From the NCBI GenBank assembly GCA_965216155.1, contig CBDCFD010000005.1:434001-498000 (forward strand): 64,000 nt of DNA. The letters run 5' to 3'. Positions 1-8,470 of this stretch are shown piece after piece. The DNA comes from CATOSP01 sp965216155. Its GTDB lineage: Bacteria; Chloroflexota; Dehalococcoidia; Lucifugimonadales; UBA3495. The position numbers and the translations under genes were made by a program. A model generated the notes under the pieces. That model was given only the letters and a program-made list of their open reading frames with translations. It ran no database searches and was not told the DNA's origin. The first letter of the stretch is position 1; every line of letters begins with the position of its first letter.

Positions 1-1
1 C

Positions 2-487
2 GTTGCCAGCGATCACTCTCCCCATCCGCAGGAACTCAAGCAGGTGGGCTGGGACAACATTTTCGTAACGCCGGAAGGCGCGTCGGTACCCTTCGGCTCG
101 CCGGGGTTGGAGACCATCGTCTCCCTAATGTACAGCGAGGGAGTGGTCAAGCGCGGGCTTCCCATCTGGTGGTTGGCCCGTGTCATGTCGGAAAACCCGG
201 CGCGGGTCTTCGGCCTGTTCCCAAGGAAGGGAGTGATCCAGGTAGGGTCCGACGCGGACCTGCTGATCCTGGACCCACAGGGCGACCGGATCATCACCGC
301 CAAAGACCATCAGAGTAACGCCGGTTACACCCTCTTTGAGGGCTGGGAGGTCAAAGGCCGTCCCTGGATGACCCTTCTGAGAGGCAAGGTCCTGCTCAAT
401 GACGGCAAATTGGAGCAAGCCCCTGGCGTAGGGCAGTTCATAGGGTCCGGCTCGCCCCGCTCCCCGATGGGCGGCCCGGTGCGCTAG
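2..487 (+). CDS. Hydantoinase/dihydropyrimidinase-type amidohydrolase, C-terminal part
   Basis: The reading frame is open from base 2, so the gene begins before the window and only about 161 C-terminal residues are seen. It opens with ASDHSPH, which corresponds to the metal-site Asp region (SDHCP) of dihydropyrimidinases, D-hydantoinases and allantoinases. It continues with a PGLETIVSLMYSEGVV stretch, the ENPARVFGL helix, and the end-of-barrel VGSDADLLILDP motif that closes the beta-sandwich of cyclic amidohydrolases. Members hydrolyse cyclic amides (hydantoins, dihydropyrimidines, allantoin) in the cytoplasm with a binuclear metal centre. The exact substrate cannot be fixed without the N-terminal metal ligands. 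It is convergent with the LLM gene that ends 3 bases downstream. Confidence 0.85.
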   Translation, partial: VASDHSPHPQELKQVGWDNIFVTPEGASVPFGSPGLETIVSLMYSEGVVKRGLPIWWLARVMSENPARVFGLFPRKGVIQVGSDADLLILDPQGDRIITAKDHQSNAGYTLFEGWEVKGRPWMTLLRGKVLLNDGKLEQAPGVGQFIGSGSPRSPMGGPVR

Positions 488-490
488 CCG

Positions 491-1519
491 CTACTTGAAG
501 CTGGGGGCCACCTTCTCCGTCAACAATTTTACGGAGGCCATGACCCGGTCGTTGGTTATCTGGCCTCCGTAGTTCATTTCCAGGACCACGCCGGAGATGT
601 CGAGTTCGTCCCGGTACTCCTCCAGCCGCGTCCTGACCTCTTCGGGTGTGCCAAACATGACGCGGCGCTCCAATATCTCCTCGTAGGGGATGTTGGCCAA
701 GCGGCGGAGCCTTTCCGCTCCTTCCTCGCTGGCGGCTGTCTTGATGAGCTCGGTTGCGGCGTATTGGATCGCGTGAATGGCGCTCTCTTTGGGCTCATCC
801 TGGGCTCTGGCAGTGGTCTCCGCGACGTATGCCGGAATCCGGAGCGTGACCTCTCCCGGCCCCTCGAACCCCGCCTCCTGCCGTGCCGTATGGTAAAGGG
901 TAAGCCGTTCCTTCAGCGCGGGTATTCCGGTTGCGGCGCTGATGAAAATGGGATGACCCAGCTTGCCCACCAACGGAAAAGTGTCCTCCGACGCCACGGC
1001 GATGCGCGTTGGAGGGTAGGGCTGCTGGAACGGCTGCGGCACAACCTGGACGTCTTCGTAGGAGTAGAAGTCTCCCTGGTGAGAGAAGCTGTCGCCCTTC
1101 CAGGCGCTCATAATGACCTGAAGGGCTTCGAAAAACCTGCCCCTGCTCTCGGAGTAGGGAACATTATAGCCCTGGTAATACTTGGTCAGCCCGCTCCGTC
1201 CGATGCCGAAGTCGAACCGCCCCCTGCTGATGTGGTCTACGGTAGCCGCTTCTTCCGCCACGCGAAGGGGATTGGTCAAGGGCAGCACCTGCACCGCCAG
1301 CCCCACGCGGAGGGTTGAAGTTCGCGCCGCGATTGCGCTGGCAATGATAAGCGGCGAGGCCAGCACCGACCTGTCCGGCGTAAAGTGGTGCTCGGCCAAC
1401 CAGACCGAGTCCATACCCATCTGCTCCGCTTCCGTGACCTGGCTGAACGACTCCTCGAAGGCTTGCGCCTGGGTCATGTCTCCACGGACGTGGAAGTCTG
1501 TGAACATGCCAAAATCCAT
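491..1519 (-). CDS. LLM-class flavin-dependent monooxygenase (342 aa)
   Basis: This is a complete luciferase-like TIM-barrel protein of usual family length. It shows WLAEHHF near residue 40, a TSTLRVGLAV strand, the LPLTNPLRVAEEAATVDHIS helix, and RGRFDFGIGRSG, which forms part of the F420/FMN site in this family. The start ATG has AAAGGAG about 9 bases upstream. Such enzymes use reduced FMN (or F420) and O2 to oxidise small organic substrates, and they need a separate reductase. A flavin-reductase gene lies at 10970-11455. Three further paralogues are in this window (1660, 6020, 20612). The substrate is unknown; FMN versus F420 use cannot be decided here. Confidence 0.9.
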   Translation of the reverse strand: MDFGMFTDFHVRGDMTQAQAFEESFSQVTEAEQMGMDSVWLAEHHFTPDRSVLASPLIIASAIAARTSTLRVGLAVQVLPLTNPLRVAEEAATVDHISRGRFDFGIGRSGLTKYYQGYNVPYSESRGRFFEALQVIMSAWKGDSFSHQGDFYSYEDVQVVPQPFQQPYPPTRIAVASEDTFPLVGKLGHPIFISAATGIPALKERLTLYHTARQEAGFEGPGEVTLRIPAYVAETTARAQDEPKESAIHAIQYAATELIKTAASEEGAERLRRLANIPYEEILERRVMFGTPEEVRTRLEEYRDELDISGVVLEMNYGGQITNDRVMASVKLLTEKVAPSFK

Positions 1520-1659
1520 GACCTGCTCCTTTCTTACTCGTCAATCGGCCCTCATCCCTGGCCTCCTCCCAGCTTTATGGGCGGGGCCACGAATGAGGGC
1601 CGGCGGTTTGCCTTAGCTATTGCGTTTGGTGACGGCCGCGTGTCCGCAGCCCCGACCCG

Positions 1660-2745
1660 TTAGGATACGGTTACTTCTTGGAAGTGGGGCATGACCTCTT
1701 TGGCGAACAGCTCGATGGAGCGCATCACCTTCCAGTGAGGCAATCCGACGAAACCGAAGTTGCCGAAGACATGGTTGATGCCCGCTTCCTGGACTTCCTT
1801 CAACCGCTCGATAACCACCTCGGGGGTCCCACGGAGGGGGGGCAGACCGGCGTGGCCCAGGTCGTCCCGGCGTTCCCGGTCTTGCTGCCGGTTGGCCCAG
1901 TGCTCGTAGCCCTTGGCGATCTTGCCATTTTTGTCCATCGGCATACCTACCGGCGCGCCGTTGGCGCCTGTGGACCGCAGAATCCTGGAGGAGAAGTCCT
2001 CCAGCCCAATGGGGTCTTGCTCCGCCTCTTCCATCGTGGGGGCTACGTAGATCGACTTGGACATGGGCGGGTCGATATGGGCATGTTCGTGGCCGTACTC
2101 TTCCATCTTTTGTCGCCACAATTTGATCACCTGTGGGGCCTGACCCATGATGTCCGTGGGCCCGCCGGCGATGACCTGAATCTTACGGCTGGCAGCGAAG
2201 TCCACACTGGCCGGGCTGGTGCTGACGGCCTGGAATAGGGGTGGGTATGGCTTCTGCAGGGGCTTTGGCAGCACCCAGACATCGTCTACATTGGTGAACT
2301 GGCCGTGATAGGTCAGGGTCTCCTCGGTCCACGCCTTGATCATGACATCGACGGCCTCGGCGAACCGGTCCCGGCTCGTGTCTATGTCCACCCCGATCCC
2401 ATCGAATTCCTGCTGTTGGTAACCCGCTCCGATCCCGAGGTTGAGCCTGCCGCCGCTCATCACGTCGAGCATGGCCACTTCTTCGGCCACCAGGATGGGA
2501 TTGTGCAGCGGAAGGACGATTACCGCCGTACCGATGCGGATGTTGGTGGTGCGGCCCACGACTGTGCCAAGGAATGACCAGATTCCCGAGAGCAGCCCGT
2601 GGCGGGAAAAGCGGTGTTCGCCTAGCCAGACCTCGTCGATGCCAACCTGGTCGGCAAGCTCGATCTGCTCAAGTGCCTCGGTCAGCGCTTGCTGCTGAGT
2701 AAACGTCTCATGCCAGGGAACGATGGTAAAGATTCCGAATTTCAT
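1660..2745 (-). CDS. LLM-class flavin-dependent monooxygenase (361 aa)
   Basis: A second luciferase-like protein sits 140 bases upstream of the first in the same direction. It has VWLGEHRFS near residue 40, TTNIRIGTAVIVLPLHNP, and SGGRLNLGIGAGYQ, matching the barrel strands 2-4 of the family. The start ATG follows GAGGAG. The C-terminal half contains a long insertion with a KNGKIAKGYEHWANRQQDR segment before the final helices, which sets it apart from the 491-1519 paralogue. It probably oxidises a different substrate. The 140-base gap and shared direction suggest, but do not prove, co-transcription with the downstream gene. Confidence 0.88.
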   Translation of the reverse strand: MKFGIFTIVPWHETFTQQQALTEALEQIELADQVGIDEVWLGEHRFSRHGLLSGIWSFLGTVVGRTTNIRIGTAVIVLPLHNPILVAEEVAMLDVMSGGRLNLGIGAGYQQQEFDGIGVDIDTSRDRFAEAVDVMIKAWTEETLTYHGQFTNVDDVWVLPKPLQKPYPPLFQAVSTSPASVDFAASRKIQVIAGGPTDIMGQAPQVIKLWRQKMEEYGHEHAHIDPPMSKSIYVAPTMEEAEQDPIGLEDFSSRILRSTGANGAPVGMPMDKNGKIAKGYEHWANRQQDRERRDDLGHAGLPPLRGTPEVVIERLKEVQEAGINHVFGNFGFVGLPHWKVMRSIELFAKEVMPHFQEVTVS

Positions 2746-2915
2746 GCAGTCTCTCCTCGCGGCGCTCTATGGCGGGATTAAAGTGCCTTCCGAATATCGA
2801 ATTACGACATAGGCCGCCGGACGTATATTTGGCAGCATACACCGGGGCAGCAACCGATTCAAGCCTGCGGCAGCTACGTCGGCAGCGGGGGAACCGTGGG
2901 CCTCGGGGTCGCCGG

Positions 2916-3836
2916 TTAGCGCAGGTAATGCCTCTTCAACTCAGAGGCATATTCCGCGCCAAGGGAGGCCGCTATCTGACCATACGCCATCCAGTCCCGC
3001 AAAGAAACAGTGCCGGTGGGAGGCCCCTCGGAGAACAGCAGGTTGTCCCGCAGACCGCCGACTTCATCCCATGTCAGCACCACGTCGTTAAGCGCCCGGC
3101 CGATCAACCGGGAGGAGACCAGGGCGGCCCTCGGATTCAGATGCAGGATCCTGGCCTTGCTGCCTACGGCCCGCGCCACCAGGTCTACCAACTCGTTGAA
3201 GGAATAGGTCTCGGGTCCAATCGCATCGACGGTCAGGTCCTCCGGTTTCTCGGCAGCCTCAACCGCCAACCGGGCCAGGTCTTCAACGTAGATTGGTTGC
3301 AACTGATACTCGCCCGTGCCGGGCACGAAAAAGAAGGGAAACCTGCGGAGCATCCATGCGATGTTGTTCAGAAGCACATCCCCTTCGCCGAACACAAACG
3401 CGGGCCGGACGATGGCGTAGGAGAGCCCCGATTCCCGGATCGCTTGCTCCACCTGAGCCTTCCCGTTGAAATATGGATAGGGCGAGTCCAGGGAGGGATT
3501 GGTGATGCTTATGTGGACGAGACGCTGTACTCCAGCGTCCTTGGCCGCCTTAATGAGGGTCTTAATGTTCTGGACGGCCCGCTCGAAGGTGACCTCGCCG
3601 CGCCCGAACCGGACCCAATAGGTGTTATACAGCGTCGTAGCTCCAACAAGCTCAGCGGTCAGCTTGTCCGGTGCGTCAAAGTAAAAGGGAACAGCGCTGA
3701 TTTGGCCCCCGAAATCGTTGGGACTATCGGCGTGTCCGGTGATGGTCTTTACCCGCTCGCCGTTGGCCAGGAGCCGGGTGGCGATGTGTTTGCCCGTGAA
3801 TCCGAATGCCCCGGTGACCACGCTAAGGCTGGGCAA
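2916..3836 (-). CDS. NAD(P)-binding NmrA/atypical-SDR family protein (306 aa)
   Basis: The N-terminus reads VVTGAFGFTGKHIATRLL, a GxxGxxG Rossmann dinucleotide motif of the atypical short-chain dehydrogenase type. A strand ending QRLVHISITNPS and a YPYFNGKAQVEQAIRES segment follow. The latter has the Y/K arrangement (here F-N-G-K) of complex-I NDUFA9-like and NmrA-like SDRs, so the catalytic Tyr may be missing. It may be a redox sensor, a chaperone-like protein or a quinone/sugar reductase. The gene lies between an LLM monooxygenase and a VOC protein on the same strand, with 66 bases separating it from the VOC gene. Confidence 0.8.
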   Translation of the reverse strand: MPSLSVVTGAFGFTGKHIATRLLANGERVKTITGHADSPNDFGGQISAVPFYFDAPDKLTAELVGATTLYNTYWVRFGRGEVTFERAVQNIKTLIKAAKDAGVQRLVHISITNPSLDSPYPYFNGKAQVEQAIRESGLSYAIVRPAFVFGEGDVLLNNIAWMLRRFPFFFVPGTGEYQLQPIYVEDLARLAVEAAEKPEDLTVDAIGPETYSFNELVDLVARAVGSKARILHLNPRAALVSSRLIGRALNDVVLTWDEVGGLRDNLLFSEGPPTGTVSLRDWMAYGQIAASLGAEYASELKRHYLR

Positions 3837-3902
3837 CCTACCACCACCTCGACAGGGAATTGACCGGCGGCCTCCCGGCCTGGGCCACGACCCACGCTAG
3901 AG

Positions 3903-4319
3903 TTAGGACGATGTGATCCAACCGGTGTGGGAAATGTCGATCACCACGCCGTCCGGTCCAGACCACTTCATCTCGAAGTTGCGGGGAGACCCGGGGGCTG
4001 CCATGCTGGTGTCCAGCCCTTCCCTGGAAGAGATGGACTCGCCGTTGGCGCTGTCCAGCTTCTCGCAGGCCGCATCCAGGTCATCGACCAGGAAGCCGAT
4101 ATGATGGATGCCGTTATAGTTGTCCCCGTTGGGGCCGACGTCGGCGTCCTTCTCAGCCGTCTTATGGTTCAAGATAGCCAGGTTGATATAACCGTCGGAG
4201 AGAAAGACCGCCCCGTTGTCGCTGCGGCGGACCTCCTCCATTTCGAAAGCCTGCTTGTAAAACTCGGCCACCTTGCTGGGATTGGACGTAGTCAACGCGA
4301 TGTGTCTGATCTTAGCCAT
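3903..4319 (-). CDS. VOC (glyoxalase/bleomycin-resistance) family protein, 138 aa
   Basis: The sequence has two beta-alpha-beta-beta-beta halves, the hallmark of the vicinal-oxygen-chelate fold. The first half starts IRHIALTTSNPSKVAEFYKQAF and the second GIHHIGFLVDDLDAACEKL. His residues in the two first strands (HIAL, HHIGF) are candidate metal ligands. The start has AAGGAG 7 bases upstream. Family members act as lyases, dioxygenases, epimerases or binding proteins. It is transcribed with the NmrA-like gene and the DAO-type oxidase gene, so a role in oxidising an organic substrate is plausible but unproven. Confidence 0.88.
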   Translation of the reverse strand: MAKIRHIALTTSNPSKVAEFYKQAFEMEEVRRSDNGAVFLSDGYINLAILNHKTAEKDADVGPNGDNYNGIHHIGFLVDDLDAACEKLDSANGESISSREGLDTSMAAPGSPRNFEMKWSGPDGVVIDISHTGWITSS

Positions 4320-4364
4320 CTGCCATCTCCTTCAGGGAGCGATTTGGGTGTCAGGGTATGGGGG

Positions 4365-5561
4365 CTACTCCTCTACCATTCGGCTGCTGGCGTAGAAGTC
4401 CCCGGCGATGTTGGCAAACCTGTCCGGAAGGAAAATCTCCATTTCAGAGGGTATTCCTTTGCACCCTCCCGCGATGTACTCGGCGATGATGCGGCCTGTG
4501 ATCGGCCCTAAGTGGATGCCCTTGGTGGTATGTCCGGTTGCCAGGACTATCCCTTCCCAGCCAGGCACGGGGCCGATGATGGGCAAGCGGTCCGGGCTCA
4601 ACGGGCGTGATCCCGCCACTTGTTGGACTAATTCGGCATTCTCCAACTCAGGGAGAACATCTATCGCCCTTTGCAAAAGCTCGATCTTGGCCGCCTCGGT
4701 CGGCTGCCGGTCGAACTCCTCACCCCAGAACAGCGATTCGGTGTCGTAGTCCCGTCCACCGGTACTGCCAACGCTGAGAAATCCGTCGAGGCGGCTAATC
4801 ATGTGCCCCCTTTTTGGGGAGCTGATCAACACTTCCAGCGGAGGGCCATCAAATTTGAGCTGCAAGCGTTCGCCCTTCAATGGCCGTACTGGGATTGGGA
4901 AACCCAGGGTCCTTTCGAAATCCCCGCTCCAAGTACCTGCGGCCAGCACCACGGCGCCGCATTCAACATCTTCTCCCTGCGTGCGGACGCCAACCACGCG
5001 GCTTCCCCGTGTCATCAAGGCAGTTACCGGCCTGAGTTGAAGCTTCGCCCCGGACTGTTCGGCGGCCTGGGCCAGAGCTAGCGTGAGCCTGTAGCTATCG
5101 AGCTGGGTCGACTCCTCCTCGTAGACGCCGCCTATTACACCTGGCGTCAGGCGCGGTTCAATCCGCAACATCTCGGCGGCGTCCGCCCACCTCATCGCCA
5201 CGTGCTGCTGCTGCCAGGCCATTGGTTCCTGGATTAGTTGGACTTCTTCCTCGTCCAGCGCTATTCGCAGGGAAGGTCTACGCTGGCACATGAGGTCTAT
5301 GCCTGTGGCGGACTCCAACTGAGGTACGAGGGTCGAGAACTCCCGGTACGCTGCCAGGCCGAATGCAAAAGAAGGACCTTCGGAGAACTCGCTGCCCAGG
5401 AGGCTGAGGAACCCGGTGGCGTGGGCGGAAGCGCCACTGCCGATTGCTTCGCGTTCAAGCAGGACTACTTTAGCGCCACGCTGCGAGAGGTAGTAGGCGA
5501 CGGAGCAGCCAATGGCTCCAGCGCCAATAACCACCACGTCCGCTGCATCGGCCATCGACAT
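4365..5561 (-). CDS. FAD-dependent oxidoreductase, DAO/glycine-oxidase type (398 aa)
   Basis: The N-terminal VVVIGAGAIGCSVAYYLSQR is the FAD-binding Rossmann motif, followed by the acidic LLERE end of strand 2. The C-terminal block RPLSPDRLPIIGPVPG and LATGHTTKGIHLGPITGRII is typical of DadA, ThiO and sarcosine-oxidase relatives, where it closes over the flavin. Family members oxidise amino or imino acids to oxo-acids with release of ammonia and H2O2, or pass electrons onward. The start ATG follows GGGAGG. It is the first gene of an apparent minus-strand group with the VOC and NmrA-like genes. The substrate is unknown. Confidence 0.88.
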   Translation of the reverse strand: MSMADAADVVVIGAGAIGCSVAYYLSQRGAKVVLLEREAIGSGASAHATGFLSLLGSEFSEGPSFAFGLAAYREFSTLVPQLESATGIDLMCQRRPSLRIALDEEEVQLIQEPMAWQQQHVAMRWADAAEMLRIEPRLTPGVIGGVYEEESTQLDSYRLTLALAQAAEQSGAKLQLRPVTALMTRGSRVVGVRTQGEDVECGAVVLAAGTWSGDFERTLGFPIPVRPLKGERLQLKFDGPPLEVLISSPKRGHMISRLDGFLSVGSTGGRDYDTESLFWGEEFDRQPTEAAKIELLQRAIDVLPELENAELVQQVAGSRPLSPDRLPIIGPVPGWEGIVLATGHTTKGIHLGPITGRIIAEYIAGGCKGIPSEMEIFLPDRFANIAGDFYASSRMVEE

Positions 5562-5671
5562 AGACCTCCCGCCCGGAAGTTCCCACGATTATCCGCGCGG
5601 CACTACCAACTGTCAACTTGGAACTGACTCGAAGTCCGGGTTTTTCGATGGTCGAATAAACCGCACTCTCT

Positions 5672-5768
5672 CCGTCGTCCCGGCGAACACCGGCGCCCAG
5701 AGGTGCGGAGGGGCGTGCCAACTTCTCGCCCGAAGTCTTCTGGGTTCCGGCTCAATGCCGGAATCCAG
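5672..5768. repeat. Degenerate REP-like palindromic repeats in a gene-free stretch
   Basis: The 458-base gap 5562-6019 has no convincing gene. It contains a block starting CGTCGTCCCGGCGAACACCGG at 5673 and a hairpin at 5740-5768 whose core TTCCGGC/GCCGGAA is a perfect 7-bp stem, bounded by CTGG and CCAG. The same vocabulary (cgtc-ttccc/gggaa-gacg with CCAG/CTGG) recurs near 7420-7510, 37735-37800, 39598-39820 and 58540-58660, so these are dispersed palindromes. The remainder of the gap shows nothing else I can support. Confidence 0.5.
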
Positions 5769-6019
5769 AAATGGTTCACCAGGGTTGCGACCGCATTTGT
5801 GGGCGATACCGGGCTCCAGCAATAGCCAGAACGCCGGGCTGCGTGGGCGAGGGTGATTGTAGAAAGGGTCTGGGGCTGCCAACTCCCTCCCTTCTGCGAG
5901 AACGGACTACGACTGCTGGACCCGGAGAAAGAGAAGACCCCACCTTCGCAGATACCTGGAAAGCGGGGTCGAGTGGCCTGGTTTACCGGCATTGCAGACT
6001 GGCCGGATTCGGTTCCAGC

Positions 6020-7267
6020 TTAGTCGTCGGCAAGGACCGGAATGTTGCTCTCGAATGGCTTGTTGGTCGAGGGGTCGATCTCGAATGGGCTGAACAATTC
6101 CAGTTCTTTGCCCATCTCCTTCACGGCGGGAATCACTTCCTCGCCCATGAGTTTGAGACTGCGCATCTGGTCCTCGTGGGTCATCGCCCCGTCGCCGTCC
6201 CAGAAGAAAACGCTGCCGGGCCGCAGGTATTCCAGCACGTGCCGAATCTTGGGGAGGACGGTCTTCGGCGTGCCGGTGATGATGGTGTAGTCCTCTTGCT
6301 GCTCCTCGAAGGGCCTGCGGTTGATTCCGCCGCGGCCCCTGGGGCCGAAGGACGCCGCGGCCAGCCTGCGGGAGTTGCGGGAGGTGTGTCCGGGCAGGTT
6401 CATGATTGCCGGATTGACCTGGCCCTCATTGCCTGCCAGGAAGGGATTGCTCACACCGGAGAGGTACTTTCGCCCGACTTCCTCGGCCTTCTCTTCCGTC
6501 TCGTCGACGTGAACCTTCCAGAGGTAGGAAACGTTCTGAGTGCCGGACTGGTATCCAAACTCCGCCGCAGTGTCGTGGTAAAGCTGGAAAGCGTCCTTTG
6601 TCGGCTCCAGCTTGGTTGCCAGCAGTACCAGCGGGTAACGGTGCTCGGCGCACCACTTTACGGTCTCGACGCTGACTGTGGAAGGAATCCAGATCTGGGG
6701 GTGGGGCTGCTGCAGCGGCCGGCACCAGGGATTGACGTACCGGTACTGATAGTGCTTGCCTTCCCAGCGGAAGGGGCCGGGAGTCGTCCAAGCCTTGATG
6801 ATGAAATCGTGGGCTTCCTCAAAACGCTCCCGGTTGTAGGTCGGCGGAGAGTTGTGGGCCACGCTCTCGCGGCCGCCGCCCCGGACGAAGCCGGAAACCA
6901 GGCGGCCTTCGGAGATCATGTCAATCATGGCCAACTGCTCGGCCAGCCACAGAGGGTCATCCCAAATGGGCAATACGTTACCCAAGATGATGATCTTGGC
7001 CTTTTTGGTGATCCTGGCCAGGATGGATGCTCCGACGTTGGTGACTCCCTGCATGCAGAACGGGGTGCTGTGGTGCTCGTTCAGCATCAGGCCTTCGAAG
7101 CCCATCTCTTCGGCGTACATCTTCTCGTCGAGATACCGGTTGTAAAGACGTGAGCCGACGGCCGGGTTGTAGTTGGCGTTGCTGATTGAAAGGTCGGTGC
7201 TCTGGGTGCCCATTAGACCCGAGCTCTCGTCTTGCCAGGGCTGCTCGGTAAAGTGACCGATTAACAT
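6020..7267 (-). CDS. LLM-class flavin-dependent monooxygenase (415 aa)
   Basis: This is a third luciferase-like protein, longer than the other two. It shows LMLNEHHSTPF near residue 60, a KKAKIIILGNVLPIWDDPLW stretch, and SEGRLVSGFVRGGGRES, a variant of the flavin phosphate-binding strand. The start is set at the ATG at 7267, since GGAGG lies 8 bases before it; an earlier in-frame ATG (7285) would place that ribosome site inside the gene. A RPLQQPHPQIWIPSTVS motif marks the insertion seen in alkanesulfonate/limonene-type monooxygenases. The substrate is unknown. It stands alone with repeat-rich gaps on both sides. Confidence 0.88.
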   Translation of the reverse strand: MLIGHFTEQPWQDESSGLMGTQSTDLSISNANYNPAVGSRLYNRYLDEKMYAEEMGFEGLMLNEHHSTPFCMQGVTNVGASILARITKKAKIIILGNVLPIWDDPLWLAEQLAMIDMISEGRLVSGFVRGGGRESVAHNSPPTYNRERFEEAHDFIIKAWTTPGPFRWEGKHYQYRYVNPWCRPLQQPHPQIWIPSTVSVETVKWCAEHRYPLVLLATKLEPTKDAFQLYHDTAAEFGYQSGTQNVSYLWKVHVDETEEKAEEVGRKYLSGVSNPFLAGNEGQVNPAIMNLPGHTSRNSRRLAAASFGPRGRGGINRRPFEEQQEDYTIITGTPKTVLPKIRHVLEYLRPGSVFFWDGDGAMTHEDQMRSLKLMGEEVIPAVKEMGKELELFSPFEIDPSTNKPFESNIPVLADD

Positions 7268-7675
7268 CCGGCTGCCTCCAAACATGTAGTCGATTAGTAA
7301 CTGGACCGGGAAAAAGCTATCCGCCCTGCCCTTGATAATCCGGGTAAATTGGGGTAGGGACTTACGCGAAGTCTACCACCGTGGCCATTAAAGTGTCTAG
7401 GGAACTACGCGCGCTCCTCCGTCGTTCCCTCGAAAGCCGGGTCACGGAAAATTTGCGGGAAAGGGAGGTCGCTCCCGGCTATCGATTCCGAATGAGAGCC
7501 GGAATGACTGGGAGGTGGCGCAAACCCAGGTCAGTCCGGCGAAAGGCGGCATCCGAGATTGGTAAAGGAAGGGGTCGCTGCAACGAGGATTGCCGCTGGC
7601 TCCGGTTACCCGGCCCGGACGCTTCTGCTAAACTGGAACTGCTCCAGCCACTGGCTGGAATTACCTCATCGGAGG
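7268..7675. other. Gene-free stretch with a degenerate palindromic repeat
   Basis: There is no credible gene between the divergent LLM and aldolase genes. From about 7420 to 7510 the sequence carries CGTCGTTCCCTCGAAAGCC and, further on, AGAGCCGGAATGAC, a worn form of the palindromic repeat seen elsewhere in the window. Divergent promoters for both flanking genes must lie here, but no strong -35/-10 pair stands out. Confidence 0.4.
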
Positions 7676-8434
7676 ATGAAAGTGCCACAGATAAGGCCCA
7701 ACCGGGCGAAGCAAAAGTTACAGCAAGGCCAGGTCGTAACCACCATTTCCGGCCTGCAGACCAGCGAGACCATCGACTTTCTCGGGCCTCTAGGGTTCGA
7801 CGCGGCGTGGATCGAGGGCGAGCACGGTCCCGTTACTTGGGACCAATTGGGTGACCAGAGCCGGGCCTGCGATCTATGGGGAATCACTCCCGTGGTCCGC
7901 GTCGCCGGCAACGAGCCCTGGATTATTACTCGCACTCTTGACCGGGGCGCCATGGGAATCGTGGTGCCCCACGTCAATAACCGGGAAGAGGCTGAGCGGG
8001 CGGCCAAGTCGGCCAAATACGCTCCCCTGGGATACCGGGGGATGTTTGGCGGACGCCAGGCGTTCGGAGTGCCCGATTTCCTGGAACACGCCAACGAGCA
8101 GTCGATGGTCGTTGTGCTCATCGAGGAGGCGGAGGCGCTGCGGAACCTGGACGAAATCCTGAAGGTGGACAACATAGACGTGTTCTTCGTCGCCCCTTCA
8201 GACCTGGCACAGACAATGGGGCACACCGGTAACCCCGGACATCCCGACGTCCAAAAAGCCATCGACGATGGCATCGCCCGCATCGTGGACTCCGGGAGGA
8301 CCGCCGGCACATTGGTCAACGACGATAACGTGGCGAGATATCTGGGACAGGGCGTCAAGTTCACCATGACGTCCTGGAACGCCTGGGTTGCCCGGGGAGC
8401 GGCTGAATTTCTTGGGAAAGTCGCCAACGCCTGA
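7676..8434 (+). CDS. HpcH/HpaI-family aldolase (class II, 252 aa)
   Basis: The protein follows the HpaI/GarL pattern. It has GFDAAWIEGEHGPVTWDQL with the catalytic-region His, RVAGNEPWIITRTLDRGAMGIVVPHVN, YAPLGYRGM, a VVVLIEEAEAL metal-ligand Glu, and NIDVFFVAPSDLAQTMG with the second metal ligand Asp. Relatives cleave 4-hydroxy-2-oxo-heptanedioate or 2-dehydro-3-deoxyglucarate to pyruvate (or a pyruvate derivative) plus an aldehyde. The reading frame extends upstream to 7559, but that part is unlike the family. GGAGG directly abuts ATG 7676, so the GTG two codons on (7682, 6-base spacing) may be the true start. The gene is divergent from the LLM gene and convergent with the MFS gene. Confidence 0.85.
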   Translation: MKVPQIRPNRAKQKLQQGQVVTTISGLQTSETIDFLGPLGFDAAWIEGEHGPVTWDQLGDQSRACDLWGITPVVRVAGNEPWIITRTLDRGAMGIVVPHVNNREEAERAAKSAKYAPLGYRGMFGGRQAFGVPDFLEHANEQSMVVVLIEEAEALRNLDEILKVDNIDVFFVAPSDLAQTMGHTGNPGHPDVQKAIDDGIARIVDSGRTAGTLVNDDNVARYLGQGVKFTMTSWNAWVARGAAEFLGKVANA

Positions 8435-8470
8435 TCTTCCCCATCACACGGGCACCGGGATCAATTCGCG

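Noticed and set aside
2769..3863. Long plus-strand reading frame (364 codons) opposite the NmrA-like gene
   Set aside because: It is the antisense shadow of a clear Rossmann-fold gene in GC-rich DNA, and has no recognisable motif of its own.
5771..7153. Plus-strand frame of 460 codons opposite the LLM gene at 6020
   Set aside because: Antisense shadow; its start lies in the repeat region and the protein has no family features.
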